From the NCBI GenBank assembly GCA_021229015.1, contig CM037785.1, positions 37,743,011 through 37,807,010 on the forward strand: a stretch of 64,000 nucleotides of DNA, given 5' to 3'. The stretch comes from Solen grandis (taxonomy: Eukaryota; Mollusca; Bivalvia; Adapedonta; Solenidae). A program made the translations under genes and the position numbers. A model generated the notes under the pieces. It saw nothing but the letters and a program-made list of their open reading frames with translations, did no database searches and was not told the origin of the DNA. Of this stretch, positions 47,671 to 61,900 are shown one piece after another (position 1 is the stretch's first letter; every line of letters starts with the position of its first letter).

Positions 47671-49456
47671 TCAAATGTAAGTTAGATCTGTGAAAATCGA
47701 TTCCATCCTCGCCGAGAGAGGTTTATTTTCACACCTTACCTGTCTATTTGCCAAGCTTGATTGGCATATTAGACATGTCATTGCCGCTAAAATTGAATAA
47801 CAATCATCAGTTCTTTTACGTGTCCGAAGAATAGAAGTCTCCATTGTTATTTTCAAAGGGTGTGTTCTGTTCTATAATTTGTATTTTACATGTAGTGCAT
47901 CTGAGTATGTACACATGAGTGTATAGACATGTATACTGTGTTGTCATACATAGCTGCTAAGTGAACTCATTCCATATATTATTATTACTGTTCAATGCAA
48001 CTTAATGACGCCGTGTGCAAACGCGACGTCAATATTGAATAGGTTTTAAATTTGACCAGGGAGCAACCAGCATTATTATTGTAAAAAAAGAAAAAAAAAC
48101 TATGTCATTAGTTAAAAATAAAACATTATGAATCAATTAGTTGTATTAATTGATGTGAAAAAAACAATATCAATATACATATATGAGTATTTATAAAACT
48201 ATTGGAAAATCAACTGATTAGAAGCCAGTGTTGATTTTTTAAACCAAAATAAAATATATGTATTGATGTTAAAGGGGGGGGGGGGGGGGGGGGGCATAAT
48301 ATGTTACTGATTGTATTTTTTACATTCATATGCAACTTTCTAATACTGCCTTTTGGTGCCATTGATGTCTAAATACTTATTATTAAATGTTTGTTGATCA
48401 ACTTAAATAGTTACTTTTCTGGTATTCGTCCTTAACTATCGGTCTGTTAAAAAACGACGTCAACGACGTCAAAAATCACATAAAAAGAGAAGGGATCCAT
48501 TAGTATTATTTAATCGTTATTTACTTCAGATAAAGTTTGTCTGAATTAAAAAATACAGTTTCGTGAACTGTAAACATAATATAACTTGATTTTAATTTGT
48601 AAAGTACATTTTATTGTGGGCCGTTTTTACCCCTTTGTGAACCTAGCCCTTTGCACACAAAAAGTCAACCATTTTGGTGTCAAAATTGCACTTTGCTTGC
48701 AGTTTTGACTTTTGACTTAGAATTTGGCATTAAATATGACCTTGACCTCCATAAAAAACGTACGTTATCATGAAAAAAAAAACTTCCTGCAATGAACTAT
48801 TGCATATTTATATTTTTCTTACATAAAATTGTGTAAAAAACAACAAATACCGACATATATTAACGTCATTTTTTTCATCTTGACGGCCATCTTGGATCTA
48901 TGAACTATCACCAAGAAAGTGGTTTCACAAACTGCAAATCCTGTCAAACAATTTGATTTACAAAACTGCTTATTTCAATAACTGTCCCAAATATTTTGAT
49001 CACTTTTATCGCTCCTAATAACTCTACCATTATATATAGATTTTATACAAATGTCAAGGTATTCAATAAACAGGTTCAGGTTAATTCTTCTAAGGTTTAT
49101 TTTTTACTCATTTTTTTTTTCGCATGAGCCCATCGTTTGTTACAGAAAGCTTCTCGTGTAAAATAAAATGATTTATAAAATCCTTTCATTTTTCAAAATT
49201 TATTTTCGAATATATTATTATTATTATCATTAAAAAACTATTTCGTCATCATTTTGAATATTATTTGAACTAATGTTAAAAGAAATAATTTTATTATTTA
49301 ACACATACACGTATATATTCATTCTTACTCTCATGACGGGATTTTAACGCACTATTAACACCAAGACGAGAGTAAGATCCTTGCATTTCACGTGTTTCCA
49401 CTGGTAAGATCTGAAATAAAAAAAGGAATGAAACAAGGACAAACAGTATAACCATG
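47671..49456. other. no recognisable gene; sequence downstream of the cotransporter gene
   Basis: AT-rich sequence. It holds a G run of about 20 at 48275-48294, which is prone to length errors. Confidence 0.4.
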
Positions 49457-49462
49457 TTTATT
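49457..49462 (-). promoter_or_regulatory. candidate polyadenylation signal of the cotransporter gene
   Basis: AATAAA on the - strand (TTTATT on +), about 450 bp past the stop codon. Motif evidence only. Confidence 0.35.
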
Positions 49463-49915
49463 CAATTTGTATACAGAGTGTTATCATAATGAGGAGTAGG
49501 TTATTTAAGTATATTGAAGTATGTAGTTATCTTACCTTTAAAACCAAACTCAGCACAAACCACAGACACTAACTTATATACCAAACCTCACCAGGATCCA
49601 TACACCGTAATGAACAAACGGAGGATTACAAGGTAAGACACACACCCCTTACATACACATCTAGGAAATAAAGGGCAAATATGGTATAGTACTTTGAAAA
49701 CATTGCTATATATGGATATTTGGAGTATATTACATGTTAAATCAATATTACACACTATATTTTCCTGTAATTAAAAACGAACAGCAACATATTTGTTCAT
49801 AATAAAATGTCTGCCTCTAAGCAAAAACATCTGTCAAAGGTTCATCAATAATGAAGCAATAGCACAACAATGTTACTTATGTCTAGCGATATGTTTATCA
49901 CGTGCTCACATCAAA

Positions 49916-52900
49916 TCATTGAGGCTCGTATCGCCATAACGACCAAAACACATAAAGAAAAACGCCTAGAGACAGAATGGTAATAAGTCCAATGTTGAGG
50001 CCGATTTTTGCGCATCTGTCTTGTTCTAAGGACGCCACTTTCTCCATGTGTTCTTTAAGTTGACGTTCCTTCTCTTCATCGACGTCTTCGTTAACGCCAC
50101 AAAGGTATGCCATCATTTTCTTTTTACAGGTGGTTTCTTCTGCAATGGAATAATCGACTTTTGAAATCCATCTTGTTATGTTTCGTATAAAATACTCTGA
50201 TAAAATTTATGACATACATGTATATTATATTATTGAACATTCCTATGTCCGCTTATTACAGAATAAACTGTCGACTGCCTTCACTCTGACTTGTTCTGCG
50301 TTATCATGACATTTCCTATTTTAAAAATACATGCTTGTCTAATACATGAACATACATACATGGTGGCATCAGGTGGTTTGTTGTATATACCAGAGTTACA
50401 TTTATAGTGTTTCGTGTATATTATTCGGCTAACAAATAAATTGCCCATAACACGTGCATTTATAGACATATATCAAAAACACCCTTAGAGACAGAAAAAA
50501 TAATTATTATATACTGTAATTTTTAGATTCAAAGCGCGTGCGCGAAGCACGCTTTAAGAACCAGAAATGAAACCAGTCACTGAAGTCTTGGCGTATCATT
50601 TGTAACATTTTGATGTATTACTACAGGGAGTAGTTGTGAGGTCAAAAATAGTTCATATTGAGATAGAAACATTCCATATTTACATAATAAAAAGGCAATA
50701 TCAATACATGTATTTGATACACTTTACCTCGTAATTATTCTTTCCTGTATTCTGAACTCCACGCGGTCTTACAGCGCTTTAATTAAAATATATCATCAGT
50801 TGTTATAACATATCGCCAATTTCAGTGCTGTCACATGAAGTCGGCGTGGATTTGAAAGTGAAATGTACATACATGTATAAACATCTGCATGTATTTCGAA
50901 TGTTTAGTACTTTATACACACCATTCTTTATGTTTGTTTTAATCTGAGTAGCCAAATTCGGATCACGGAACACACTTTTCTCCTCCACAGTAAAAACTGC
51001 CTTGCTCTCGTCTCCCACTGCAGCAAGGTTTGTGAACCCATCGCTGACATTGCTGGTTCCATTTCCTTGCGGTTTGTCGTTCGGTAGCAATTCCTCGTGT
51101 CGCGTCCAGTATGTCGTTCGATTAAGCTGAGAATAGCATATGTGCTAAACGATAAAACAGTATACAACGTGATGTAATGGATAACAAAATGCCTTTGTTT
51201 GTTTTAAAGAATTAGTCTTTATAAAAGATCGATTAAAGCATATGTTTATTCTAATTAATGCTCTGGACATTTCCTGAGTATTCAACTTTCGCTGATGATC
51301 ATAATGATAAAAATGTGTCTTTACTAATAGAATCTCATCAGATGGATCTTAAATTTTACCACTTTTTACGAATTTGAAGGAACAAAGGTCAGTAGTTCCA
51401 ACATGCAGTGAATTGTACATGGAATATTAAATCTTTATTAAAGCGTTAGGGAATATGGATCATAGACAGTCAGACCTCTTACAAAATATTACTGAACTTG
51501 ATATCATCAAGGTGACTTGATTGTATACAACCTGTTATCTACGTGGTGTAGTTTTGAGGTCAAAACTAGTTCATACTGAAATATAAAACTGCAAATTTCT
51601 CATAATTCCGGAACAGTTGTGAAGTCAAAAATGTTTATCTGAGAAATATGGGTGTTTAATATCAAGTGATAACGTGTGTTCTTATAGCGCTCAGTTCTTT
51701 TGTCAGTGAGAATCGACCGCCTGACCTGAGAAAGGAGAGTTTTTATGTGATAAAAAGTAATGAAAATATGTAGTTAGAATTTGATAAACGATACGTTAAC
51801 CTTTAGTGCTCTCATATAGCATTACTACCTGTTTTGGAGTTGGAGGTTCCGTACAAAGGCTGATGACGATGGCGGCTGCCCCCGTCATGAGGGTTATCAT
51901 TAGAGAGAAGTACATATAGTGGAAGTTCTTCAGGATGGCCGGCCTGGGGTCCTCCTCCCCACAGCCCCCGCTGTCCTTGTACACAAACACAAGGATCATA
52001 CGGGTAACCCCGGTCACGAACGCCAGCATCAACGCCCAGAAAGCTCCCTTAGTAACAGATAATTTTACATGTAACATGCAGAACTTTCGACTTCGTAAAT
52101 ATAAAGTAGTCAGTTCTAATTAATTTTAATGATATGTCTCTGTAAACAGAATTTTGTATCTTTTTTTTTTCAGCAAAGCTCAATGCAGTTGCAATTCATT
52201 ATCATCAAATCAGGAAAATGGGACTGGATAAAGCATCATGTCACTTGTCTATGGAATCGAAAATGTGGCAGCATTTTTACGTGTAAGTTTCGTAAGTAAT
52301 CGCAACTGAAATCCTGTCAACATGACATTAAAAACAAAAACTTGAGATATGTCAGTCACCTTTTCATTGACACGGGGTACCAAAACAGCAAGAAGGAAGA
52401 CCGCGGCGAAGGGCGGGGCTAGGTAGTTAGTGATCTCCTGGATGTAGATGAACACCTGACCCCCCTGGGTCTCCTTGATTACGGGAACCCAGGCAATGGA
52501 GACGCCAATCATGACCAGTATAAAAATCCTGTGAATTATTTAAACTTTCTTAAAGACATGATAAAGATACAAAGAATATATACGGTGGCATGGAGGTGCC
52601 ATTGATTTTCTTTTTCCAAAAGAATCACTATCTTGAAGGAGCAAGAAAAAGTCCCGTGGGAAGGAGCAAATATCTTAAAGGAATCTTTCTGTGCAGTTGA
52701 CGTTAACCTTGATATACATGTACTATCATCCATATACTGATACATGTATCCTCAAACAGAAGTCCTTCATGAAAATATCTTGAAATATGATATCCCATCG
52801 AGAAAATAATGTCTCGAAATCGATTATACTAATAAACAATTGTGAGTGGTTAATTTTATCGTTCCAACTACAATATCTTGTTCCCGCAAGATACTCAGAA

Positions 52901-55900
52901 GTATCCCGTTTCCACAAATAGTTTCTCATTCATCTCTCGTTCTCTCAATATATATTATTGTTTCCACAACGTAGTGCTACTTAAATAGATAACGATGTTA
53001 CTCAACGCCATCGTATCTACACATATTACTATTGTTTTGTAACCAAGAAGGGAAATGTTAGAAGTATAAATTATATTATATATACATGGATAACCACAAG
53101 CATAATGAACGGTCCAGATGGCCAAGGTCTAGGTCTGAACCCCGGCCTAGACATTCCAAAATCATACTTGATATATTGGCTCGATGTCAAGCTGAAGTTA
53201 TACCCATCCGGTAGGCAAAAACTGATAATTGTTTAACCCTTTCCCTTGAACCATGAAAAGACCTCGCAGGCTGATCAGGTTTTATGCTGTTCGCTGCTCC
53301 TCAGTGGTCTGGAAATGAGGATTTTATAATGAAATTTGGTAAGGTTTAACTGTGGTTTTCTGCAGATCAGGCTTTATGTGGTACCTATTGAGTGCGTCAA
53401 AATGAGTCTGTATGAGGGAAAGGGTCAAAATGAGTCTATATGAGGGAAAGGGTCAAAATGAGTCTATATGGGGGAAAGGGTTAAACAGGTATCTGCGTAT
53501 TGATATAATTTATGTATTACTTCTTTTCTATACCAAATTCTCTATTTTCACTTTCAATCCACAGAATGGTTGTTAACTTTAATACAATGTTTTATTTTAC
53601 CTTATATCACATGTGCACGTGGTAAGTGTAAAGATGAACTTGTAAAACTTTGATAATGTGACTGGATATTGTATCATATCTATTGTTTGCGGAGTGATAA
53701 CCCCCAACCAAACTAACAAATACAAAAACATGCGTACATGTATATTAATATGACTGACTTTATTATTTTGTTTAAGATACGACTTGTATGGTCTCCTTAT
53801 CTTGGGAGGGTTCTTTATATGTTCAGAATAACCGAGGATAAACCGTACGATTCGCGTGAAAACAAATGGAAACATTTACGGTTTTTTGAGCTCTTCAAGT
53901 AAAGAAATGCTGATTATTTCGAAAGGGATTTGAAATCGAAAAGGAGACACAGGCTTAAGTATGAAGCGAATATTTCCTTTTCTATAGAAAATGAGTACTG
54001 TTGATATCCAATGAAATACATTCAGCAAACTAAACAGTTATTCAAAACTTTCGCTTTATGAAGAACACCTACTGACAATCACTTTACCTTCCTACAATCA
54101 TTTTTTCCTTCTGAGAACTCTTTTTCCGGACACGGCTGTAGATGTCGACGGTGAAGAGAGTGCTGGCGCTGTTGAAGATGGAGTCAAGGTCACTCATAAG
54201 GGCGGCGATCATCACAGCCATCATCAGGCCTCGCAGTCCTGAAATATTGCCAGTAACTTGTCTATACAGTTATATACACAATGTCCCTCCAACTCAGTAT
54301 AACTTGTGTTTAGGGGCCTCCGTGGCCGAGAGGGTAAAGTCGCCGGCTTTAACTCCGGCTCACTCCGGCAGGGTCATTCGGATATGCATTCGGGGTCTTC
54401 CTCCACCTGTAATTAGCTGTACGTCGCTATATGACTGAAATACTGTCGAAGCGACGGTAAACACAAACAGTCACAGTCAAGTTAAATAGTCAAGTCATTA
54501 CTTGTGTTTGGGTTTAACGTCCTATCTACACTGTTGTAGTTGTCTATAGGCAATTTAGGATGGTTCCTAAATTGTCAATGAAGTCTGTCATTACAAACCA
54601 GTGTAAGTGTAAATCTATACAATTAGACATTTGATATTTCTTTCCTCAAATAATATGCGAAATGCTCAATAAAAATGTGCGTCCAGTACGAGGCTGACCT
54701 GACCTGAAATTCCAACACTCAAGATTTGGAATTTATGGTATCTCATTCATACTGTAATAAACAAGTACCATACATTTAACACATCTGCGATCATGATACT
54801 TTCCGCTGTATGTCATCATTCATGATAATTATTTATAAATGTTATATGCATTAATCCTGATATTAACCTTATAGCATAAATCATGATATTTACTGTTTTA
54901 AATCACCAACATGATATTTACTGTTTTAAACTCACCAACATGATATTTACTGTTTTAACTCACTAATTATGATATTTACTGTTTTAAATCAACAACCGTG
55001 ATATTTACTGTTTTAAATCAACAACCATGATATTTACTGTTTTAAATCACCAACCATGATATTTACTGTTTTAAATCACCAACCATGATATTTACTGTTT
55101 TAAATCACCAATCATGATATTTACTGTTTTAACTCACCAACCATGATATTTACTGTTTTAACTCACCAACCATGATATTTACTGTTTTATATCACCAACC
55201 ATGATATTTACTGTTTTAAATCACCAATCATGATATTTACTGTTTTAGATCACCAATCATGATATTTACTGTTTTAAATCACAAATCACCAACCATGATA
55301 TTTACTGTTTTAAATCACCAATCATGATATTTACTGTTTTAAATCACCAACCATGATATTTACTGTTTTAAATCACCAATCATGATATTTACTGTTTTAA
55401 ATCACCAACCATGATATTTACTGTTTTAAATCACCAATCATGATATTTACTGTTTTAACCCACCAACCATGATATTTACTGTTTTAAATCACCAATCAGG
55501 ATATTTACTGTTTTAAATCACCAATCACCAATCATGATATTTACTGTTTTAACCCACCAATCATGATATTTACTGTTTTAAATCACCAATCATGATATTT
55601 ACTGTTTTAAATCACCAATCATGATATTTACTGTTTTAACTCACCAATCATGATATTTACTGTTTTAAATCACCAATCATGATATTTACTGTTTTAACTC
55701 ACCAATCATGATATTTACTGTTTTAAATCACCAACCATGATATTTACTGTTTTAACTCACCAACCATGATATTTACTGTTTTAAATCACCAACCATGATA
55801 TTTACTGTTTTAACTCACCAACCATGATATTTACTGTTTTAACTCACCAACCATGATATTTACTGTTTTAACTCACCAACCGTGATATTTACTGTTTTAA

Positions 55901-58900
55901 ATCACCAACCATGATATTTACTGTTTTAACTACAACATGATATTACTGTTTTAATCACAACATGATATTTACTGTTTAATCACCAATCATGATATTTACT
56001 GTTTAAATCCAACATGATATTACTGTTTAAATCACCAATCATGTATTACTCAAACATGTATTTTTAATCACAACGAATGATAATTATACTATTATATGCC
56101 ATCAATCTTGATATCTACCGTAACACGCCTTTAATCATGATATTTACCATTGTTTGTCATTTATCATTACAAGTACCCTTACATGACATCAATCATATTT
56201 TACCGTAATATGTCATTAACCATGATAAAAGACATTGTATAATAAGTGTATGCAATATCGAATTTATATAAGTAAGGTCGAAAACTTTTTTGAAGTGCCC
56301 TCGTAACTCTAAAGTTAATTAACATAGAGAAGAAAAAAAAGGACAATGAAAAAAAAAGATATGTAATTATACACGGACATCTACGGAACCTGGGTTTCAA
56401 ATATACAGTAAACCCTGTCATAAGCGGTCACTCAAGGGAACAAGAGAAAGTGGCCGCTGAGCAGATACGGCCGCTAAATAAGGATAAATCATCTAACAAA
56501 ATGCTAGTTGAGTAATATTAACACTTACCGCTTAAAGCAGGTTAACCAATTAATACCAAATGTAACCGGTACGTTGATCTGACCGAAAAACTGCCGCATT
56601 AAAAAAATCTCATATAAAAAGAAGGTAGGTAACTTTTTCCATTGAAATCGTACAGTATGTCGTGTCAGTTGCCGTAACTCCTTTGATTATTAATAGATTT
56701 TCCTAAAATTGTCTTATTTCGTGTGGAAGGGATAAATAAAGACAAACAGGGACAAAAACACCCCTTGTCTGAGAAATCGCCCTAAAAATGTTCATGAGTT
56801 CAAAAACAAGTTTGGTCGGAAGACATCTGACCGACAGAATTTCGCCAATTTCTCCCGTGTAAAACTATTGAAAAACTAAAGCCACAATATCAGTGTTTAA
56901 TTGTATGGACAGATATTGATGAAAGAAACAAATATATCTGAAATGAAGACTTGTGATGACTTGAAATCCATTGTTTTGAGAAGTTTTTGTGCCTAAATCG
57001 AAAACAAAATTACATCAGCAATGTCATCGAGACGCTCGATAGAAACTGTAGAGAATCCGCAGTTTTAACGTAGCTGATTATCGGTCAAGGTCGAGTCGGA
57101 TGAATTTTTAAAAAGGCAGAAAAAAAGGCTGAATAAGATGAAAAGCGAAATAACAAGTATTCATTTTTGGTTTATTTGTTTCTTTTATCAGTATCTGTCC
57201 ATACAATTCAATGTTGATAGTGTAGCTTTATTTTTTCTTTAGTTTTACACGGAGATATTGGCGAGATTCCGTCGGTCAGATCTCTTCCGACCAAACACGT
57301 TTCCGACATCGAGAACTGTTGTAGCGCGATTCCTTCGGCAAGTGGGTGCTTTTTGTACCCGATTGTCTTTATTCATCCCTTCCACGCCAAAATAAGACCA
57401 ATTTTATGAAAATCCACCAATTTCAAAGGAGTTACGACAATTGAAACGACATGATGTGCGTTTTCAGTGGAAGAAGTTACCTACCTTCTTATTATATATA
57501 AGGTCATTGATTTTTGTAATTGGCAGCAACGTACCGGGTACCTTTGATTTATACCTGTGACCGCTATTATAGGTTCAACTGTAATCATATCTGGTTTGCA
57601 TACCATCAGGCATTAGGCCAAGCACGAGTCTGGGGTAGGCGATATTGGTACACCCGGCGTTACTCTGACATACGTAGTTACAAATCTCGGGGTCCACACA
57701 GGCCACCTCGTCTGAAAGAACACACAGTGATTCATATTAACCCATAAACCTTTTTCAAACTAACGGCAGAGTAATTAGCAATATTTCAAGCACATTTTAT
57801 GGAGACATTTTTTTCTGTCCAGAAATGCAATTGTACTCAAATTCCGAAAAAAAACTATACTTAACGTTTGGTAGTATTTAAGGTAATCCATCCAATATTA
57901 AATTGTGATCATGGTCCATCAAGTGATCTTGGGGATTTTATAGTAAATCCAAGCCCTTATAGACTTTGAGCAAAACAATCTATAACTCCAAGTCAACGGA
58001 TGCTTGCATCTGCACTGAAGACCTTTAAAGCATTTGAAGGACCATTTTTATAATTTAATAATTTAATGATAGATGGATTACCTAAAAATCTGAAAATAAG
58101 ATAGAAACACGGGTATCAGTCTAGACACCGGTAGCAGACGATAGTCTCACCTTTATACAGTATCCGGCTGATCATTCCAGGCATGACCATCATGAAGAGT
58201 GGAAGAACCTTCATGAAGCCCGCCATCAGCGTGGCTCCCTGGGCATGTGACAAACTCTTGGCTGCCAGCAGTCTTTGGACAATCACCTGGCAACACAGTC
58301 AAATGTTGTCTGCTTCTCATAAGTTTAAACTTTATTTATTTTACATCGATTGCGAAACAAGTTTTCACAAACTCATATATATATATCACTCTCGATGACT
58401 TTGGTGGCGGGGTATGTGGTCATTATTATGGGAAGAAACCGGAGAAAAACCCACGATTCTGGACGGGCGACCACTGTACCCTCTAACGTACGTGACCAAG
58501 AATCGAACCCGGGACGCATAGCTGAGAAGCGAGGCACGTTACCACTTCGCAATCCAGGCCTGCTTCTCAGTAAGTGTACTTTAAATTTTAAATGACCGCA
58601 GAAGATATTATTATTTTATTATACTGAGTGAATAAAGTGTAAGTTCTGTTCTGAAATATAAGTAAAAAATATGCTTAAATACGTCGTAAATGCACGAATG
58701 AACACAACAATTGTTGTATAAATGATCGGACGAGTAACAAACTGAATGAAAACATAGAGATAGATCTAAATCGACAGAAAGAAATTGAGAATAAATGAAT
58801 TAAATAAATTGAAATAATTCAATTTAATTGAATATATGAATGAATGAACTATTCACCTGGTCCGCACACCAGTACCAGATTGACCCAGGAGTCTGTCCCA

Positions 58901-61900
58901 ACAGAAAACCAGCCCATGGCATGTAATCATCGTCTGCTTCACGCAACATTCGGAACGCGTTGGAGTCAGTTTCATGGCACGTAAGGTTTGGCAAACGATA
59001 CTTCTCTTGAGTTACCGCATCCGGGTACTTTCGCACGAGGCCGTCGTACCCACCAACCTCCAGGAAGGCTTAGATTGTACACATACAAAATATATCTTCT
59101 GGCGACATAATTAAGGGTTATCTTATAATTATAATAATAATATCCTTTAAATAAAACAACGGCAGCCACATTATAATCTTACATGAGAATAACCAATTTT
59201 TATCAAATATTTGTCAAAATAAAAGCTACATAAGCTTGGCAAGGTACATAATCTGCAAGTAAGTAAAATATATCATGTAGGGTCTCTTGGTCCCCAGGGA
59301 TGTCGTCATTGTTACGTACATCACTGTAGACCCTAAGGATGTGCGTTCGAAACCCGTTTCGGGACAATGATTTTCCATATCCTTTCAGGCGCAAAACACC
59401 GGTCCAAGCAAGGAATTGTCGAGAGGGATTAGTATAAAAACTTTTTTCCCAGTCGACGTAAAATAAATGTTTATATATGTAGGTTCGACCATGGAGTTAC
59501 CGTAAGTCATGAGCGTGAGACCGCCCCCTATCATCAGGACCGCCTGCACCGTGTCTGTGTAAATCACAGCCGTCAGTCCACCTGCAGCAGAAGTTTTTAA
59601 TATCTTGGCTTATTCAATATGTGACAAAAAAAGACTGACTCGTATTTAATTTGACAAATTACACTAACAATATTTTAACTTAATCACAAGATATATTTGT
59701 CTTAATTGAAGTGTTTGGGATTACCAGTATTTCAGTATTTTTTTTTCTTGTCTGGACTACCTTAATGTGCTGAGTGCCACGCATGGGAGATATACCAGGA
59801 CCATATTTAAAGGGGCCGCCGTGGCCGAGCGGTTACAGTCGTGGACTACAAATCTCTCAGCCCCTCACCGCTGTGGGTTCGAATCCCGGTAGGGACTTCG
59901 GACTTTTCATGTGAGGAAGCCTTCCAGCTGGCTTGCGGTAGGTCGGTGGTTCTACTCGGGGTCTTCCTCCACCTGTAATTAGCTGGACGTCGCTATATGA
60001 TTGAAATACTATCGCATCCCCAAGATGTATGACCACTATGAGTATGATGCTTCTTGTTCTCATTTGGATCATCTTAAATCTTACACACCAATATGTGTTG
60101 TTACGAAGAACACATAACTTCATTACAACTTTTGTTTATAGATATTATCTCTATATGTCCACCATACACGTGACGTCACGTGACAGACTTGTTTTGAGTT
60201 CAACAGTCTCAATTGAAGACACTACTTTGGAAATAGTTTGTTGCTGGTTTTGGACAGTTTTTTTGTTTTTTTGTTTTTTTTAATTGTTTTAATTACCATT
60301 GACAACTTATTGCATTTGAAGGGAAACTATTGATGCATTCGGGAGTATACTTTATCTAAAGGTGAGGATTGTAGTCTCGAACTCGATAATCCGGGAAAAG
60401 TCTAGTAGCACGTACTATCAAAAGAGACTACTAGAGGCAGTAATAATCCCATGTCAAGTCAAGACAGAATAATCTGCGCTCGCTTCGGGGCTTTGCCTTT
60501 TACATATTATGTAACTGTTATTCCGTTATTTTTCATTTACATGTACATGTTAGACATACGACAAAGTGATAATTATAACGTCGTCGCGTGTTGGAAAGAC
60601 GAGGATCTGAATACCGTATAAATCCTAATACCCACACGTTCGTACGGAAATTGTAACACTGGAAAATGATTTATTAATGACTTGGCCTTACCTAAATGTA
60701 AGTATTTTAGTCAAACTCAACCACAACAGTTACCTCCCCTTTACAATTGTCGATAACCACTGCCACCACAAGTAGATTTCGGCTGATATAGGCCGGATTT
60801 ACTTTTATCACTTTTGACCTAAGTTTTGAATATATCATATAAATTTCGTTATGTTTCGCGAAAATAATTAATGATTATGAGAAAAGTAAAAAATAAAATC
60901 AAATAACATTCATTTATAAAATTATCAGTGTTGATCAAATGGTTTCATCTATCATCACGTGACTTGGTGGTGGCAGTGGTTAAAGTAGTATAGCGTGACG
61001 TAACCGGTGCGCGGAGTTTGTATTTTAGTACTTTAAGCAGACATTCTGGTCCTCTGGTTCCCTATAATGCTTACCCGTCATAGTCATGAGACCGGTAACC
61101 ATGACCAGGATAAAGATACAAAGATAAAGGTTCCACTTCAGTGACTGCTGAATAAACAGCGCCCCCGTGAACAGGTCGCCCTAGAGAAAAACGTGACGTC
61201 ATAAACTGCATTATGTTACTGTATCAGGAACGATAAAAATTCCCTATTGATAACAATGGAATTTCTATAAGTATAAGTTATAGTTCATAATATGACTTTT
61301 TCTGAAAATTATTGCAAGCCTGTCTTGGTTGATTGACAGATCCATGCTGTTCTTGAAAGCATATCAATATTAATATGTTTCGGTAATGACCGGGGCACTT
61401 TACCACGACATACTCAGTCGCCATAAACAAGCCTAAGTCACGCAGATGCCATACGTAAAACATTATTTCTCAACAGGCCCTGATTCACTCAGTGCGATAC
61501 ATTGAAGATCTTTCAAGTTTCCAACGTAATATAGGCATGACATTGATCTGATGAGAAAGTATGATATTTGAGGCATTTGGTACTTGATATTCTCTAATAC
61601 AAAATACATGTATTTTCGATTTTTAGAATACTCAAATAAAATTACAGTGACAAAACCTATCTTGGAAAAATCATCAAATAATATGTTGAGCAAACACGTG
61701 AGCATTTTTTTTTTCATTTATTTATTTTGGTTATCGTTAATATTTTGAATTTCATAGAATTTATTGCAAGCGAGTTGCAAAACATAAATAAATGAAAAGT
61801 ACATTTTGTCACGCCTTTTTAGGTCACACACAGCCTATGAGTGGACTGATAAAGTCACGTGATGTACTGTATTTGGTCATTGTTGTTCTATACTCTAGAA

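Noticed and set aside
48275..48294. Long G run as a G-quadruplex regulatory element
   Set aside because: A pure homopolymer next to no gene start; more likely a microsatellite with uncertain length.
54888..56060. CRISPR-like array of 29-bp repeats
   Set aside because: The units are directly tandem with no unique spacers, in an intron of an animal gene.
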